A stretch of DNA of 64,000 nucleotides, from positions 347,435 to 411,434 of the forward strand of contig CAVSMD010000001.1 in the NCBI GenBank assembly GCA_963728995.1, given 5' to 3'. The DNA comes from FEN-1219 sp963728995. Lineage in GTDB: Bacteria; Pseudomonadota; Gammaproteobacteria; Steroidobacterales; Rariloculaceae. How positions within the stretch are numbered: the stretch's first letter is position 1; each line of letters starts with the position of its first letter. Both the position numbers and the translations under genes were made by a program. The notes below the pieces were generated by a model. That model searched no databases and was not told where the DNA came from. It saw nothing but the letters and a program-made list of their open reading frames with translations. This document shows, in pieces, positions 8,910 to 17,433 of this stretch.

Positions 8910-9800
8910 ATGAATCAATCGCTTACCGAAGTCGCGGCCCTGCGCCCGCCCCTCAGGGCGGTACGCCGCCACGAGGCGCTTCGGTTCGTGCAGCGCGCCC
9001 CGCTAATGCTCGCGGCCGGCCTGCTCGTCGCAGTCTTGGCACAGCAGCCCGCCGGCGCGCAATCGGCAGCGGACCCAGGGCCTGTGCCCAGCGCGGAGCC
9101 GTCCTCGGACCAGCCCACGCGCCTGGCCGACGATTTCAAAGCCTTCATCGGCCAGCCGAGAAATTGGGGGCGCCGCGGGTGGCTGCATTTCGGCGGCGTG
9201 GTCGCGGCGGTCGGCCTGGCCTATCACCGTGACGAGGATGTCCGCGCCCGTTTTGCGAACGATGGGGACCCGGACTACCACGAGATCGCGGACGCGATGC
9301 CGGCGGCCATCGCCTTCGGCGGCATGTGGTTCGCCGCCAAGCTCGCTCACAACGACGAAGCCCGCTGGGAAGTCGCCGCAATGCGGCGCGCCGTCGTGAT
9401 CGAGACGCTCAGCTCGGAAATCGTGAAGGTGGCCCTGCGCCGCGAACGGCCCGGGCCCGGCGTGCCGCGGGATCACTGGAACGACGGCGGCCTGTCGTTT
9501 CCGTCGGGGCATACGGCGGCCGCGTTCGCGATCGGCACCGTGCTCGCGGAGTCCGGCGACGATCGCCACCGCTGGCTGCGCCGCGTGGCCGGCTACGGAA
9601 TCGGCGCCCTGACCGGCTACGAGCGACTCAACCACGACGCCCATTGGCTTTCCGACACGGTCGCGGGCGCCGCCATCGGGATTGCGACGGCCAGGTTCGT
9701 CATGAAGCGGCGCGAGGACGCGGCACCGCGCGGCGAAGTCGCGCTGCTGCCGCTCGACGGCGGGGCGATGCTGACTTACACCGTCCCACTCCGGCGCTGA
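8910..9800 (+). CDS. PAP2-family phosphatase, exported or membrane-bound
   Basis: The PAP2/acid phosphatase triad is complete: motif 1 KVALRRERP (about residue 170-178), motif 2 PSGHTAAAF (about 195), motif 3 ERLNHDAHWLSD (about 235). These supply the Lys/Arg phosphate clamp and the catalytic His pair. From ATG 8910 the protein has an N-terminal hydrophobic segment (PLMLAAGLLVAVLAQQPAG) that can serve as signal or anchor, followed by a Pro/Ser linker and more hydrophobic helices. Likely substrates are undecaprenyl pyrophosphate, phosphatidate or other lipid phosphates on the periplasmic face; sequence alone does not choose. The frame is open further upstream, but 8910 gives the best N-terminus. 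Confidence 0.85.
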   Translation: MNQSLTEVAALRPPLRAVRRHEALRFVQRAPLMLAAGLLVAVLAQQPAGAQSAADPGPVPSAEPSSDQPTRLADDFKAFIGQPRNWGRRGWLHFGGVVAAVGLAYHRDEDVRARFANDGDPDYHEIADAMPAAIAFGGMWFAAKLAHNDEARWEVAAMRRAVVIETLSSEIVKVALRRERPGPGVPRDHWNDGGLSFPSGHTAAAFAIGTVLAESGDDRHRWLRRVAGYGIGALTGYERLNHDAHWLSDTVAGAAIGIATARFVMKRREDAAPRGEVALLPLDGGAMLTYTVPLRR

Positions 9801-9850
9801 CAAATCCCATCATTCGGGCCCGTGCATGCCGGGCCGCATTCCCGCCGTAG

Positions 9851-10948
9851 ATGCCGGCCGCGGGCGGCGTCACCCGGCTGCCGATATACTCGGCCACCGT
9901 GAACCGCCGCCTCGAATCCGGCCTGACCGTCTTCGCCTATTTCACGGCGATCGGCCTGCTGTTCTTCGGCTACCGATACCTCGAGATCGTCGCAGCGGGC
10001 GCTGCGGTTTCCCCGCTCGTGCCGTTGATCAATGAGCTGTTCACGGGCGCGTGGATGGCGGCGCTGCTGTTTCCGTTCGTGGCCAGGGTCGCTCGGCGTC
10101 ATCCCGTGAGTCTCGCCACCTGGACGTCTTGGTTGCCGGTGCACGCCGGTGCGCTGATCGTCTATTCGCTGGCGCACACGTCGCTGCTTTGGCTGCTTCG
10201 CAGCCTGCTGTATCCCCTCTTCGGCCTCCCCGCGTACGACTACGGGATCATGATCGCTCGCTATCCGATGGAGTTCTTCCACGACGTGATCGCGTACGGC
10301 GTCATCGTCAGCGTTCTGTATCTCTTCGACCGGCATGTGCGTGCCGTGCAGCTCGAAGCGACGCTGGCACGGACGCGTCTCGAGAATCTGCGGCTGCAGC
10401 TACAGCCGCATTTCCTGTTCAACGCACTGAACACCATCTCGTCGGTCATCTACGAGGATCCGCGGCGCGCGGACACCATGATCGCCTCTCTCAGCGAGCT
10501 GCTGCGAGCGACCATCGACGACTCCGACGCACCGCTCGTGCCGCTCGAGCGCGAGATCGCCACGCTCGAACGGTATCTCGATGTCATGCGCAAGCGGTTC
10601 GAGGACCGGCTGACCGTGGAAGTGCGCATCGACGCGGACGTGCGGCAAGCGCTCGTGCCCCATCTGCTGCTGCAACCGCTCGTCGAGAACTCGATCAGGC
10701 ACGGCGCCGATCCGCGCTCCCACGTCGTCAACGTCACGCTCGTCGCGCGGCGGGACGGCCAGCGAATTAGCCTTGGCATCCGCGACCGAGGGTGCGGGCT
10801 CCCGGAGGGCCGGCTACGGCGGGGCACGGGCCTCACGAACACGGCCGAGCGCCTGACGCAGCTCTATGGACCGGAGCACGCGCTGGCGTTCGAGAACTGC
10901 GCCGACGGCGGCCTGCTCGTGACCGTCGCCGTGCCATTTCGCACATGA
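9851..10948 (+). CDS. LytS/YehU-type sensor histidine kinase
   Basis: The N-terminal half holds several hydrophobic helices (VFAYFTAIGLLFFGYRYL, AWMAALLFPFVA, WLPVHAGALIVYSLAHTSLL, VIAYGVIVSVLYLF), so it is an integral membrane sensor without a separate periplasmic domain. After a short coiled segment comes the His_kinase phosphoacceptor region RLQLQPHFLFNALNTISSV, then an HATPase domain with LVENSIRHG (N box) and GLGI-like GIRDRGCGLPEG. This arrangement is diagnostic of the LytS family. The start could be ATG 9851 or GTG 9899; neither has a strong ribosome-binding site. The stop overlaps the start of the response regulator by ATGA, so the pair is co-translated. Confidence 0.9.
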   Translation: MPAAGGVTRLPIYSATVNRRLESGLTVFAYFTAIGLLFFGYRYLEIVAAGAAVSPLVPLINELFTGAWMAALLFPFVARVARRHPVSLATWTSWLPVHAGALIVYSLAHTSLLWLLRSLLYPLFGLPAYDYGIMIARYPMEFFHDVIAYGVIVSVLYLFDRHVRAVQLEATLARTRLENLRLQLQPHFLFNALNTISSVIYEDPRRADTMIASLSELLRATIDDSDAPLVPLEREIATLERYLDVMRKRFEDRLTVEVRIDADVRQALVPHLLLQPLVENSIRHGADPRSHVVNVTLVARRDGQRISLGIRDRGCGLPEGRLRRGTGLTNTAERLTQLYGPEHALAFENCADGGLLVTVAVPFRT

Positions 10949-11688
10949 TTCGCGTGCTCATCGTCGACGACGAGCCGCCCGCGCGACGCAAGGTGCGACG
11001 GTTTCTAGCGCGCGACACGGAGATCGGCGAGATCAGGGAGGTGGGCTCGGCGCGCGCTGCGATCGAGGCCATCCGTAGCTTCGCGCCGGAGCTGGTGTTT
11101 CTCGACGTGCAGATGCCGGACGGCGACGGGTTCAGCGTGTTGTCGGCGACTGCCGAGCCACGCGGCTTCCACGTCATCTTCCTGACCGCGCATGAGCAGT
11201 ACGCGCTCGAAGCCTTCGAGGCGGAGGCGCTCGACTATCTCCTGAAGCCCGTCGATCCCGAGCGCTTCGAGCGGTCGCTCGAGCGAGCCAAGGCCGGAAT
11301 CGCGCTGCGTCGCGACGAGACGTCGGAGCCGTTGCAGGCGCCCTTGCAGCGCCTCGTGGTCGAGAAGGGTGGGCGCGAGATCTTTCTGGCGGTGACGCGC
11401 ATCGATTGGGCCGCCGCGGACGGCAACTACCTGCAGCTGCACGCCGGCGGCGAGACGTACACGCTGCGCGCGACACTCGACAGCCTCGCGCGAAGTCTGG
11501 ATCCGCAACGCTTCGTGCAAATCAATCGTGCGCACCTCGTGAATGTCGACAGCATCAAGGAAATGCAGCCGTTGTTTCACGGCGAGCGCCTCGTGGTGCT
11601 CAAAGACGGCAGCGAGCTCACCTGGACGCGGCGCTTCAGGGCGACGCAGGCCGCTTCGTCACGACTCCGGGCCCGCTCGTCACAATGA
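10945..11688 (+). CDS. LytTR-type response regulator
   Basis: A cytosolic DNA-binding regulator paired with the preceding sensor kinase. It has a receiver domain (MIRVLIVDDEPPARRKVRRF, phosphoacceptor Asp in LVFLDVQMPDGDGF near residue 53, Thr in FLTAHEQYALEAF, Lys in DYLLKPVD) and a C-terminal LytTR domain from about residue 135 (IDWAAADGNYLQLHAGGETY, then RFVQINRAHLVNVDSIKEM). Its ATG overlaps the kinase stop (ATGA, 10945-10948), and its own stop overlaps the first possible ATG of the PQQ dehydrogenase (11685), so all three may form one operon. That would make the dehydrogenase a candidate target or output, which is inference. Confidence 0.93.
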   Translation: MIRVLIVDDEPPARRKVRRFLARDTEIGEIREVGSARAAIEAIRSFAPELVFLDVQMPDGDGFSVLSATAEPRGFHVIFLTAHEQYALEAFEAEALDYLLKPVDPERFERSLERAKAGIALRRDETSEPLQAPLQRLVVEKGGREIFLAVTRIDWAAADGNYLQLHAGGETYTLRATLDSLARSLDPQRFVQINRAHLVNVDSIKEMQPLFHGERLVVLKDGSELTWTRRFRATQAASSRLRARSSQ

Positions 11689-13643
11689 CTTTGGCGCGCC
11701 GCGCGCCACGCAGCACACTCGCGGCCATGAAAACAATCACCCCGATGGTCGGATGGCCGAGCGGCGCGGCGCTCGCGTTTCTCATCTGTGCGCCCGCCGT
11801 GCATGCGGCCGACGACGGCTGGCCCGTGTATGGCGGCGACGCCGGCGGCACGCGCTATTCGACGGCGAAGCAGATCACGCGTGCGAACGTCGGCGCGCTG
11901 CGCGTCGCCTGGACGTACCACACGCACGCGCTCGACACCCCGAGCGCGCTCGATCAGAAGGTGGCATTCGAGGCCACGCCCATTTTGGTCGACGGCATGC
12001 TGCTTCTCACGACGCCATTCAATCGCGTGATTGCCCTCGACCCCGCCACCGGCGCGGAGATCTGGAGCTACGACCCCAAGGTCGATCGCGCGCACGGCTA
12101 TTCCGAGGTCACCTCGCGGGGCGTGGCGGCGTGGACCGATGAGCGCGCACCGGTTGGAGCGCCCTGCAAGCTGCGGGTATTCGAGGGCACGATTGACGGG
12201 CGGTTGCTCGCTCTCGACGGTAAAACGGGTAAGCTCTGCGCCGACTTCGGGGCTGCCGGCATGGTCGAGCTCACGCGCGGCGTCGGCTTCGGCCCGGAGT
12301 TTCGCGGCGACTACGAGATCACGTCCGCGCCTACCATCGTGGGGGATCTCGTGATCAGCGGGTCGGCGATCGGGGACAACGGCGCGGTGGACATGCCGCG
12401 CGGCGTGGTGCGGGCGTTCGACGCGCGCAGCGGCGCACTGAAATGGACGTGGGATCCGATTCCGTGGGCCGAGCGACAGCAGGTTCGCACCGGCGCCGCG
12501 AATGCCTGGTCGACTTTCGCCGCGGATCCGGCGCGGGATCTCGTCTTCATCCCCACCGGCAGCGCCAGCCCCGATTACTACGGCGGCGCGAGGCCGGGCG
12601 ACGGCCAATGGGCGAACTCGGTCGTCGCGCTGCAGGCGTCCACGGGGGCGTTCGTGTGGGGCTTCCAGGTCGTGCATCACGATCTGTGGGACTTCGACGT
12701 GGCTTCGCAACCGGTGCTCATCGAGTTCCGCGGCCGGCCCGCCGTCGCCGTGACGACGAAGATCGGTCATGTGTTCGTGCTCGATCGCGCGACCGGGCAG
12801 CCGCTGCACGAGGTCGAGGAGCGCCCGGTGCCGGAGAGCGACATTCCAGGGGAGCACGCGTCGCCGACGCAGCCATTCCCCGCGTGGGAATCCATGCTGC
12901 CACGGACATTGAGCGCGGCGGACGCCTGGGGCTCATCGCCGGACATGCGCGAGTGGTGCGCTCAGCGACTGGCGTCGCTGCGCAACGAAGGCTTGTTCAC
13001 GCCGCCGAGCATGGGCGGCACGCTTTCGTTTCCCGGCAACGCTGGCGGCGTGAACTGGGGCGGCGCCGCATGGGACCCGGAGCGCCGCCTGCTGATCGCG
13101 AGCACGAACCGTCTCGCGGCGATCATGAGAATCATCCCGCGCGAGGACCTGCAATCGGCCATCGCTCGCAAGCAGGACACCGAGACGTCATGGGGCGGCG
13201 AGTTCGCCCTCCAGCGCGGGACGCCGTTCGGCATGCACCGGGAATGGCTCGTCGCGCCGAACCGTCAGCCGTGCAACCCGCCGCCCTGGGGCGCCGTCGT
13301 GGCCTTCGACCCGCAGACGGGGACGATTCGGTGGGAGTCGCCGCTCGGCGTGATGGGCGACGGATGGCCGCAAGGCTCGATCAGCCTCGGCGGTCCCGTG
13401 GCGACCGCGGGCGGACTGATCTTCACGGCGGGGACGATCGATCCACACCTGCGGGCCTTCGACAGCGACACGGGACGCGAGGTCTGGAGCATCGAGCTGC
13501 CCGCCAGCGCGCAGTCGACGCCGATGGTCTACGTGTGGCACGGCAAGCAGTACGTCGTGGTCTCCGCCGGCGGTCACGGCAAGTTGAGAAGTGCGCTCGG
13601 CGGCAACCTGGGCGATTCGGTCGTTGCGTTGGCGCTACCGTAG
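11685..13643 (+). CDS. PQQ-dependent dehydrogenase, membrane/periplasmic (glucose dehydrogenase-like)
   Basis: A quinoprotein dehydrogenase: an eight-bladed propeller that binds PQQ and oxidises an alcohol or sugar in the periplasm. The opening DDGWPVYGGDAGGTRYS and repeated tryptophan-docking phrases (GALRVAWTYHTHALD, GEIWSYDP-like GAEIWSYDPKVD, GFQVVHHDLWDFDV, GTIRWESPLGV) are characteristic. The catalytic Asp lies in HHDLWDFDVASQP. An N-terminal signal (SGAALAFLICAPAVHAADD) exports it; no five-helix membrane anchor of the E. coli Gcd kind is present, and there is no cytochrome c CxxCH domain. The start is 11685 (overlapping the regulator stop) or ATG 11727, which gives a tidier signal peptide. 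The 3' end overlaps the transglutaminase gene by nine bases. Confidence 0.88.
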   Translation: MTLARRAPRSTLAAMKTITPMVGWPSGAALAFLICAPAVHAADDGWPVYGGDAGGTRYSTAKQITRANVGALRVAWTYHTHALDTPSALDQKVAFEATPILVDGMLLLTTPFNRVIALDPATGAEIWSYDPKVDRAHGYSEVTSRGVAAWTDERAPVGAPCKLRVFEGTIDGRLLALDGKTGKLCADFGAAGMVELTRGVGFGPEFRGDYEITSAPTIVGDLVISGSAIGDNGAVDMPRGVVRAFDARSGALKWTWDPIPWAERQQVRTGAANAWSTFAADPARDLVFIPTGSASPDYYGGARPGDGQWANSVVALQASTGAFVWGFQVVHHDLWDFDVASQPVLIEFRGRPAVAVTTKIGHVFVLDRATGQPLHEVEERPVPESDIPGEHASPTQPFPAWESMLPRTLSAADAWGSSPDMREWCAQRLASLRNEGLFTPPSMGGTLSFPGNAGGVNWGGAAWDPERRLLIASTNRLAAIMRIIPREDLQSAIARKQDTETSWGGEFALQRGTPFGMHREWLVAPNRQPCNPPPWGAVVAFDPQTGTIRWESPLGVMGDGWPQGSISLGGPVATAGGLIFTAGTIDPHLRAFDSDTGREVWSIELPASAQSTPMVYVWHGKQYVVVSAGGHGKLRSALGGNLGDSVVALALP

Positions 13644-13646
13644 CGC
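13613..13646. repeat. imperfect direct repeat, copy 1
   Basis: Thirty-four bases matching 15936-15969 at 31 positions, including an identical 20-base core. This copy contains the last codons of the PQQ dehydrogenase (VVALALP) and the stop of the opposing transglutaminase gene. The two copies bracket 2.3 kb carrying three genes. Confidence 0.75.
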
Positions 13647-14471
13647 GACGCCCGTGGCCGGCGTCACTGAATCTTCATCCGTCCAGACCTTGAAACTTTC
13701 CAATACGGCGGGACCGAAAGTCGTGGCGATCGCGACATCGGCAGCGTCGCGGCCTCGCGCGATCAACACCCTGCCGATTCTCGGCACATTGTTGCGCGGA
13801 TCGAACGTGTACCACCGTCCGTCCAAATAAGCTTCAAACCAAGCCGCGAAATCCATCACGCTATAGGGCGGCGGCGTGCCCATGTCGCCCAGGTAGCCAG
13901 TGCAGTAGCGGGCCGGAATATTCATGCACCGGCACAAAGCGACGGCGAGATGCGCAAAGTCGCGGCAAACACCGGTGCGCTCGTTGTATGCCTCCCACGC
14001 GGTTTTGGTTGCCCGAGCATTTTCGTAACCGAACACGATGTGGTTGTGGACGAAATCGCAAATGGCCTGGACGCGCGGCCATCCTGTTGGCGTCTGACCG
14101 AAGAGAGTCCAAGCCGTCTCGGACAGTCGATCTGTTTCGCAGTATCGGCTGCCCAGCAAAAATACCAATGTGTCATCAGGCAGATCCTGCACGGGGAACT
14201 GGCGAGCAGACCAAACCACAGCGTCCTCCTCTCCCCTATCTCTCACCACTCCTGCGCCGCGGATCGCGATTCTTCCTATAGGCGCGACGAGCCGATTGCA
14301 CCAGTTACCGAAGCCATCGCGATAGGCCACGATCGGAACGGACGGCTCGCTGGTTAGGTAATCGGGCACGACGATATCGGACGCCCGTGAATAGTGAACA
14401 TTCACGGTCAATATCATGGGCGTATCCTGGGAACACTTGTAGATCAGCTCGTAGCCGACACGGATTTGCAT
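13635..14471 (-). CDS. transglutaminase-like protein
   Basis: A 278-residue cytosolic protein with an N-terminal beta-rich domain (MQIRVGYELIYKCSQDTPMI, then LTVNVHYSRASDIVVPDYL) and a C-terminal transglutaminase-like core. The nucleophile Cys lies in NERTGVCRDFAHLAVALCR (about residue 170), and the Asp in RWYTFDPRNNVPRIG. At the position where the family usually has His (HAW), this protein reads MDFAAWFEAYLDG, so the classical Cys-His-Asp triad is incomplete as read. Related bacterial proteins with DFxAWFEAYL exist in this subfamily as far as I recall, so this may be a clade feature rather than a defect. A peptidase or isopeptidase role is likelier than cross-linking. Transcribed towards the PQQ dehydrogenase. 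Confidence 0.85.
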   Translation of the reverse strand: MQIRVGYELIYKCSQDTPMILTVNVHYSRASDIVVPDYLTSEPSVPIVAYRDGFGNWCNRLVAPIGRIAIRGAGVVRDRGEEDAVVWSARQFPVQDLPDDTLVFLLGSRYCETDRLSETAWTLFGQTPTGWPRVQAICDFVHNHIVFGYENARATKTAWEAYNERTGVCRDFAHLAVALCRCMNIPARYCTGYLGDMGTPPPYSVMDFAAWFEAYLDGRWYTFDPRNNVPRIGRVLIARGRDAADVAIATTFGPAVLESFKVWTDEDSVTPATGVALR

Positions 14472-14688
14472 GCGCTGCTCCTGACGCTCGTCGTTCGCGA
14501 TTGACCGACGAGCGCGTCAGCTATTGCGGGAGGATGAGGGACGACGATCCCCAAGGGATGCAGGCGCATGGTAGCACCCGCAACGGGGGCGGCCGACGAA
14601 AGGGAGCCGAGAGCGACCATAGTCGCGAGCGGTGATGGGTCGCTCGCTGTGTCCGTCATAAACGTCGCACCGCGACTACTACCTTAAT

Positions 14689-15270
14689 ATGGGACTCATA
14701 CAGTCACTGCTGCGCAGAGACGTCGGTGCCGATGCCGCCCCAGCCGCCGTGGAACGCCAGGACGAGCTGTACCGCACGGCGGCGAAGGAGCTCGGGCCCG
14801 CGATGGCCCGGCTCGCCGCCGCGTACGAGCGCGATCCCGCGCACCGGCCGGACTTGCTACAAGACATTCATCTCGCTGTCTGGCAAAGCCTGGCAAACTT
14901 CAAAGGCGAGTGCGCGCTCCGCACTTGGGTCTATCGGGTGGCGCACAACACGGCCGCGACTCACGTTCGTCGACAAAAGCGTGCCCGGCAAAACCAGTGG
15001 GTCACTCTCGAAGAGCTGGAGGGCATGCCGGCCGAGCTCGATAACGAACGCCTCGCGGATGAGTGGGGAGTGTTCGAAAGGCTCGGCGTCATCGTCCAGA
15101 AGCTCAACCCCATCGATCGGGATGTTCTGCTGCTTTACCTGGAAGGGCTTGGAGCGTCCGAAATCGCCGCCGTCGTCGGTCTATCACCCAATCTCGTTGC
15201 ACAGAAAGTACATCGGACGAAAAGCGTACTGAAGCGCTACTTCGTATCAGGAGACGAATCATGCCCATGA
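14689..15270 (+). CDS. ECF-type RNA polymerase sigma factor
   Basis: A 193-residue sigma-70 relative with only regions 2 and 4. Region 2 reads DLLQDIHLAVWQSLANFKGE and continues with RTWVYRVAHNTAATHVRRQ, covering core binding and -10 melting; region 4 reads LNPIDRDVLLLYLEGLGASEI followed by the VGLSPNLVAQKVHRTKSVLK helix-turn-helix that reads the -35 box. The start ATG 14689 has weak ribosome-binding sequence. The stop lies inside the next gene (10-base overlap), whose product is a membrane protein, the usual position for an anti-sigma factor. No classic anti-sigma zinc motif is seen there, so that role is a guess. The pair lies within the segment bracketed by the 34-base direct repeats. Confidence 0.9.
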   Translation: MGLIQSLLRRDVGADAAPAAVERQDELYRTAAKELGPAMARLAAAYERDPAHRPDLLQDIHLAVWQSLANFKGECALRTWVYRVAHNTAATHVRRQKRARQNQWVTLEELEGMPAELDNERLADEWGVFERLGVIVQKLNPIDRDVLLLYLEGLGASEIAAVVGLSPNLVAQKVHRTKSVLKRYFVSGDESCP

Positions 15271-15860
15271 ACGACGAAAACGAGCTCCGCGCCCTCTGGC
15301 GAGGTCAACTCACCGGTACGGAACCCATGACGCCCGAGCAGCTTCGCTCGCGTGCCAAGCGGCTCGAATCAAAAGCACGACGTAGCGTACGGGTGAATCA
15401 GATCTCGGCAGGGCTGGTAGCGATGGGTGCAGTTGGGCTGTTCGCGATCGAACGTGGGCTGCTCTTCAAAGTCGGTGCAGCCCTGCTGCTGATCGCGGCC
15501 GCATATATCGCCTGGGGAATGAAGTACTTTTTCGCGGCACTGCCGGTTCCTGCCGGCGCAACCGCGGAAACCTGCGCTGCAGTGCACAAACGGCAGCTCG
15601 AGCGTCAGCGGGATCTCAATCTCTCCATACCTTCCGGCGTGCGTCTCATGCTTCCAGGCACGATGCTCGTGTTCCTGGGTCCGATCTGGCCCAACAGTGA
15701 ATCGTACCTCGGGCCGGAGGCTTGGGCCGCACCGATCGCTATGATTGGCATCGCACTATTTGTGTTCGAGGCATCGATCACCTACGGGCAGATCGTTGCT
15801 CGCCGATTCCAACACGAGATCAACGATCTCGAGGCAATGATGAGGGACGCCCCACGGTGA
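15261..15860 (+). CDS. four-helix membrane protein, possible sigma-factor partner
   Basis: From ATG 15261 or 15267 (the latter gives MNDENELRALWRGQLTGTE). Residues 1-45 are cytosolic and charged, with a putative sigma-contact helix (ELRALWRGQLTG, LRSRAKRLESKARRSVRVNQ). Then come four hydrophobic stretches: AGLVAMGAVGLFAIE, VGAALLLIAAAYIAWGM, RLMLPGTMLVFLGPIW and APIAMIGIALFVFEASITY, before a short charged tail. It overlaps the sigma factor by ten bases, so both are co-translated, and the position suggests a membrane regulator of the sigma factor. I find no zinc-binding HxxxCxxC motif. Family not recognised beyond this. Confidence 0.75.
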   Translation: MPMNDENELRALWRGQLTGTEPMTPEQLRSRAKRLESKARRSVRVNQISAGLVAMGAVGLFAIERGLLFKVGAALLLIAAAYIAWGMKYFFAALPVPAGATAETCAAVHKRQLERQRDLNLSIPSGVRLMLPGTMLVFLGPIWPNSESYLGPEAWAAPIAMIGIALFVFEASITYGQIVARRFQHEINDLEAMMRDAPR

Positions 15861-15935
15861 CAGGCCACGTTCGCAACGGCACGCGCCCCGCCGTGCGTCT
15901 TTTGGGGCCGCCTGTCGTGCTGTTCGACTCGCGGC

Positions 15936-15969
15936 GGATTCGGTCGTTGCGTTGGCCCTAACGTAGCGC
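15936..15969. repeat. imperfect direct repeat, copy 2
   Basis: The partner of 13613-13646 (31 of 34 identical). On the plus strand it would encode ADSVVALALT-stop, very like the C-terminus of the PQQ dehydrogenase, although no such gene precedes it. On the minus strand it covers the stop of the TPR gene. Confidence 0.7.
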
Positions 15970-17223
15970 AGGCGCGAGACGCTCGGGCTCGACGCGACCT
16001 TCGGCGCCGGCGACATAGTAGCGAAGAACCACCGGGGCAGCGTCTGCCACCTGGCCGTCAACCAATCTCGGCCGAAACACACTGCGCTCGATCTGCTGAA
16101 CGAGCGCCCTCTCCGCTTCTCGTGAGGCGTTCGTGGTCGAGTCGAGTATCTTCACGTGCTTGGCACGTCCGTAGCTCGTGACCTCGAAAGCCACGTCGAT
16201 GTGGCCCGTGCTGTCGGGCGTCCAACTGGACATCAGCGGGTTCGGCTGAAAAGTCGGCAGCACGATCGGCACGTCCGGAGCGAACAAAGCGTGCATCGAT
16301 TTTGCGTCGACGCCATCCCTGCGAAGCTTCGCGTACGCCTGTTCGTAGGTATCGAGCTCGGAGTCCGAGAAGACGCGCGACACGATGTCCCAATCCGCGA
16401 GCTGCAGCAGCGAATCGACTTGCGCGAGGGACGGCACGTCGCTCGCCGCGTCGTACGCGAGCAGTCGCACCAGGCTCCGGCGTCCGACGGAATAAGCCCC
16501 GAGTGCATACGAGCTGCGCACGATCCGCATCTCGAGATCGCGCAGCTCGGGGCTCGAATACAGCCGATGATCGGCGAGCGTCTTGATGGCCGCGGACCAG
16601 TACCGCCAGGCTTCCGTCATCACGCCGTCGATCAGCTCGCTGCGGCTACCGGAGCTGCAGTTGTGGTCGACCCAGATGAGATCGGCGGGGGACAACGAGC
16701 TATGGTAGTAGCAGCCGAGCGCGAGCTGCGGCGGAAATTCTCCGGCCAAGTAGCGGTTCAGCAGGTCCAAACGCTTGTCGCCCATTTCGCGGTAGATATC
16801 CGCGGCGCGCACATCCTCCGGATGGGCGCGCGCCAAGGCGAGCAGCTCGTGCTCCCGGTCCCAGGCCTCCTGCGCCTCTCCCAAGCCCTCCTCGATGCGA
16901 ATGAGCTCAGCGAGCAGCGGGGCCTCGTCGAGCGACGAGAAGCCGTGGTTCGCGCGCACCACGCCTCGAGCTTCCTCGAAGGCCGCGGCCGCACGTTGCT
17001 CGTGACCCAGCTCCCGATAGAGATGGCCGAGCTCCGTGAACAAAGGAATCAGCGCTGTAGAGTGAGCGCCGTGCGCGGTCTGCTCCGAGGCGATGCTCTC
17101 GTGGATTTGTTCCTCGATCCCTGCGGCGTGCTCGAGATCGTCCTGCGCCACGGCCTCGACCGGGGTGGCGAGCAGGAGGAGATAGACCGCCGCGATCGGC
17201 GCATAGCGCTTTATGCGGAGCAT
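15958..17223 (-). CDS. secreted TPR protein with TonB-like C-terminal domain
   Basis: A 421-residue exported protein: signal peptide MLRIKRYAPIAAVYLLLLATPVEAVAQ, then tetratricopeptide-like helices (ALIPLFTELGHLYRELGHEQ, then RAAAAFEEARGVVRANHG), a long middle helical region, and a C-terminal segment with TSYGRAKHVKILDSTTNASR and VFRPRLVDGQVADAAPVVL, the pattern of the TonB C-terminal / energy-transducer fold. It should sit in the periplasm, perhaps contacting an outer-membrane protein. Internal cysteines (LGCYYHSS, DHNCSSGS) might form a disulfide. It is divergent from the hydroxyisobutyrate-dehydrogenase-like gene, with about 210 bases between. Precise function unknown. Confidence 0.75.
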   Translation of the reverse strand: MLRIKRYAPIAAVYLLLLATPVEAVAQDDLEHAAGIEEQIHESIASEQTAHGAHSTALIPLFTELGHLYRELGHEQRAAAAFEEARGVVRANHGFSSLDEAPLLAELIRIEEGLGEAQEAWDREHELLALARAHPEDVRAADIYREMGDKRLDLLNRYLAGEFPPQLALGCYYHSSLSPADLIWVDHNCSSGSRSELIDGVMTEAWRYWSAAIKTLADHRLYSSPELRDLEMRIVRSSYALGAYSVGRRSLVRLLAYDAASDVPSLAQVDSLLQLADWDIVSRVFSDSELDTYEQAYAKLRRDGVDAKSMHALFAPDVPIVLPTFQPNPLMSSWTPDSTGHIDVAFEVTSYGRAKHVKILDSTTNASREAERALVQQIERSVFRPRLVDGQVADAAPVVLRYYVAGAEGRVEPERLAPALR

Positions 17224-17433
17224 GCTGGTGATGAGGTTCTCGCCGGCATGCGTTCGAGCTTACTGCACCCGCAGCGGTGGAGCGAGCGGCAGAAAGAAGC
17301 CCAGCGTAAGAAAAGTCCAAGTATCTGACGATTCCGACCAATGGCCCCCGACCCTTCGAGCGGTAACATGCAGGGGCTCTACCGATCATCCCACCGGAGC
17401 AGCACGCTTAGGCTCCGGCAAGAGGCGAATGCG

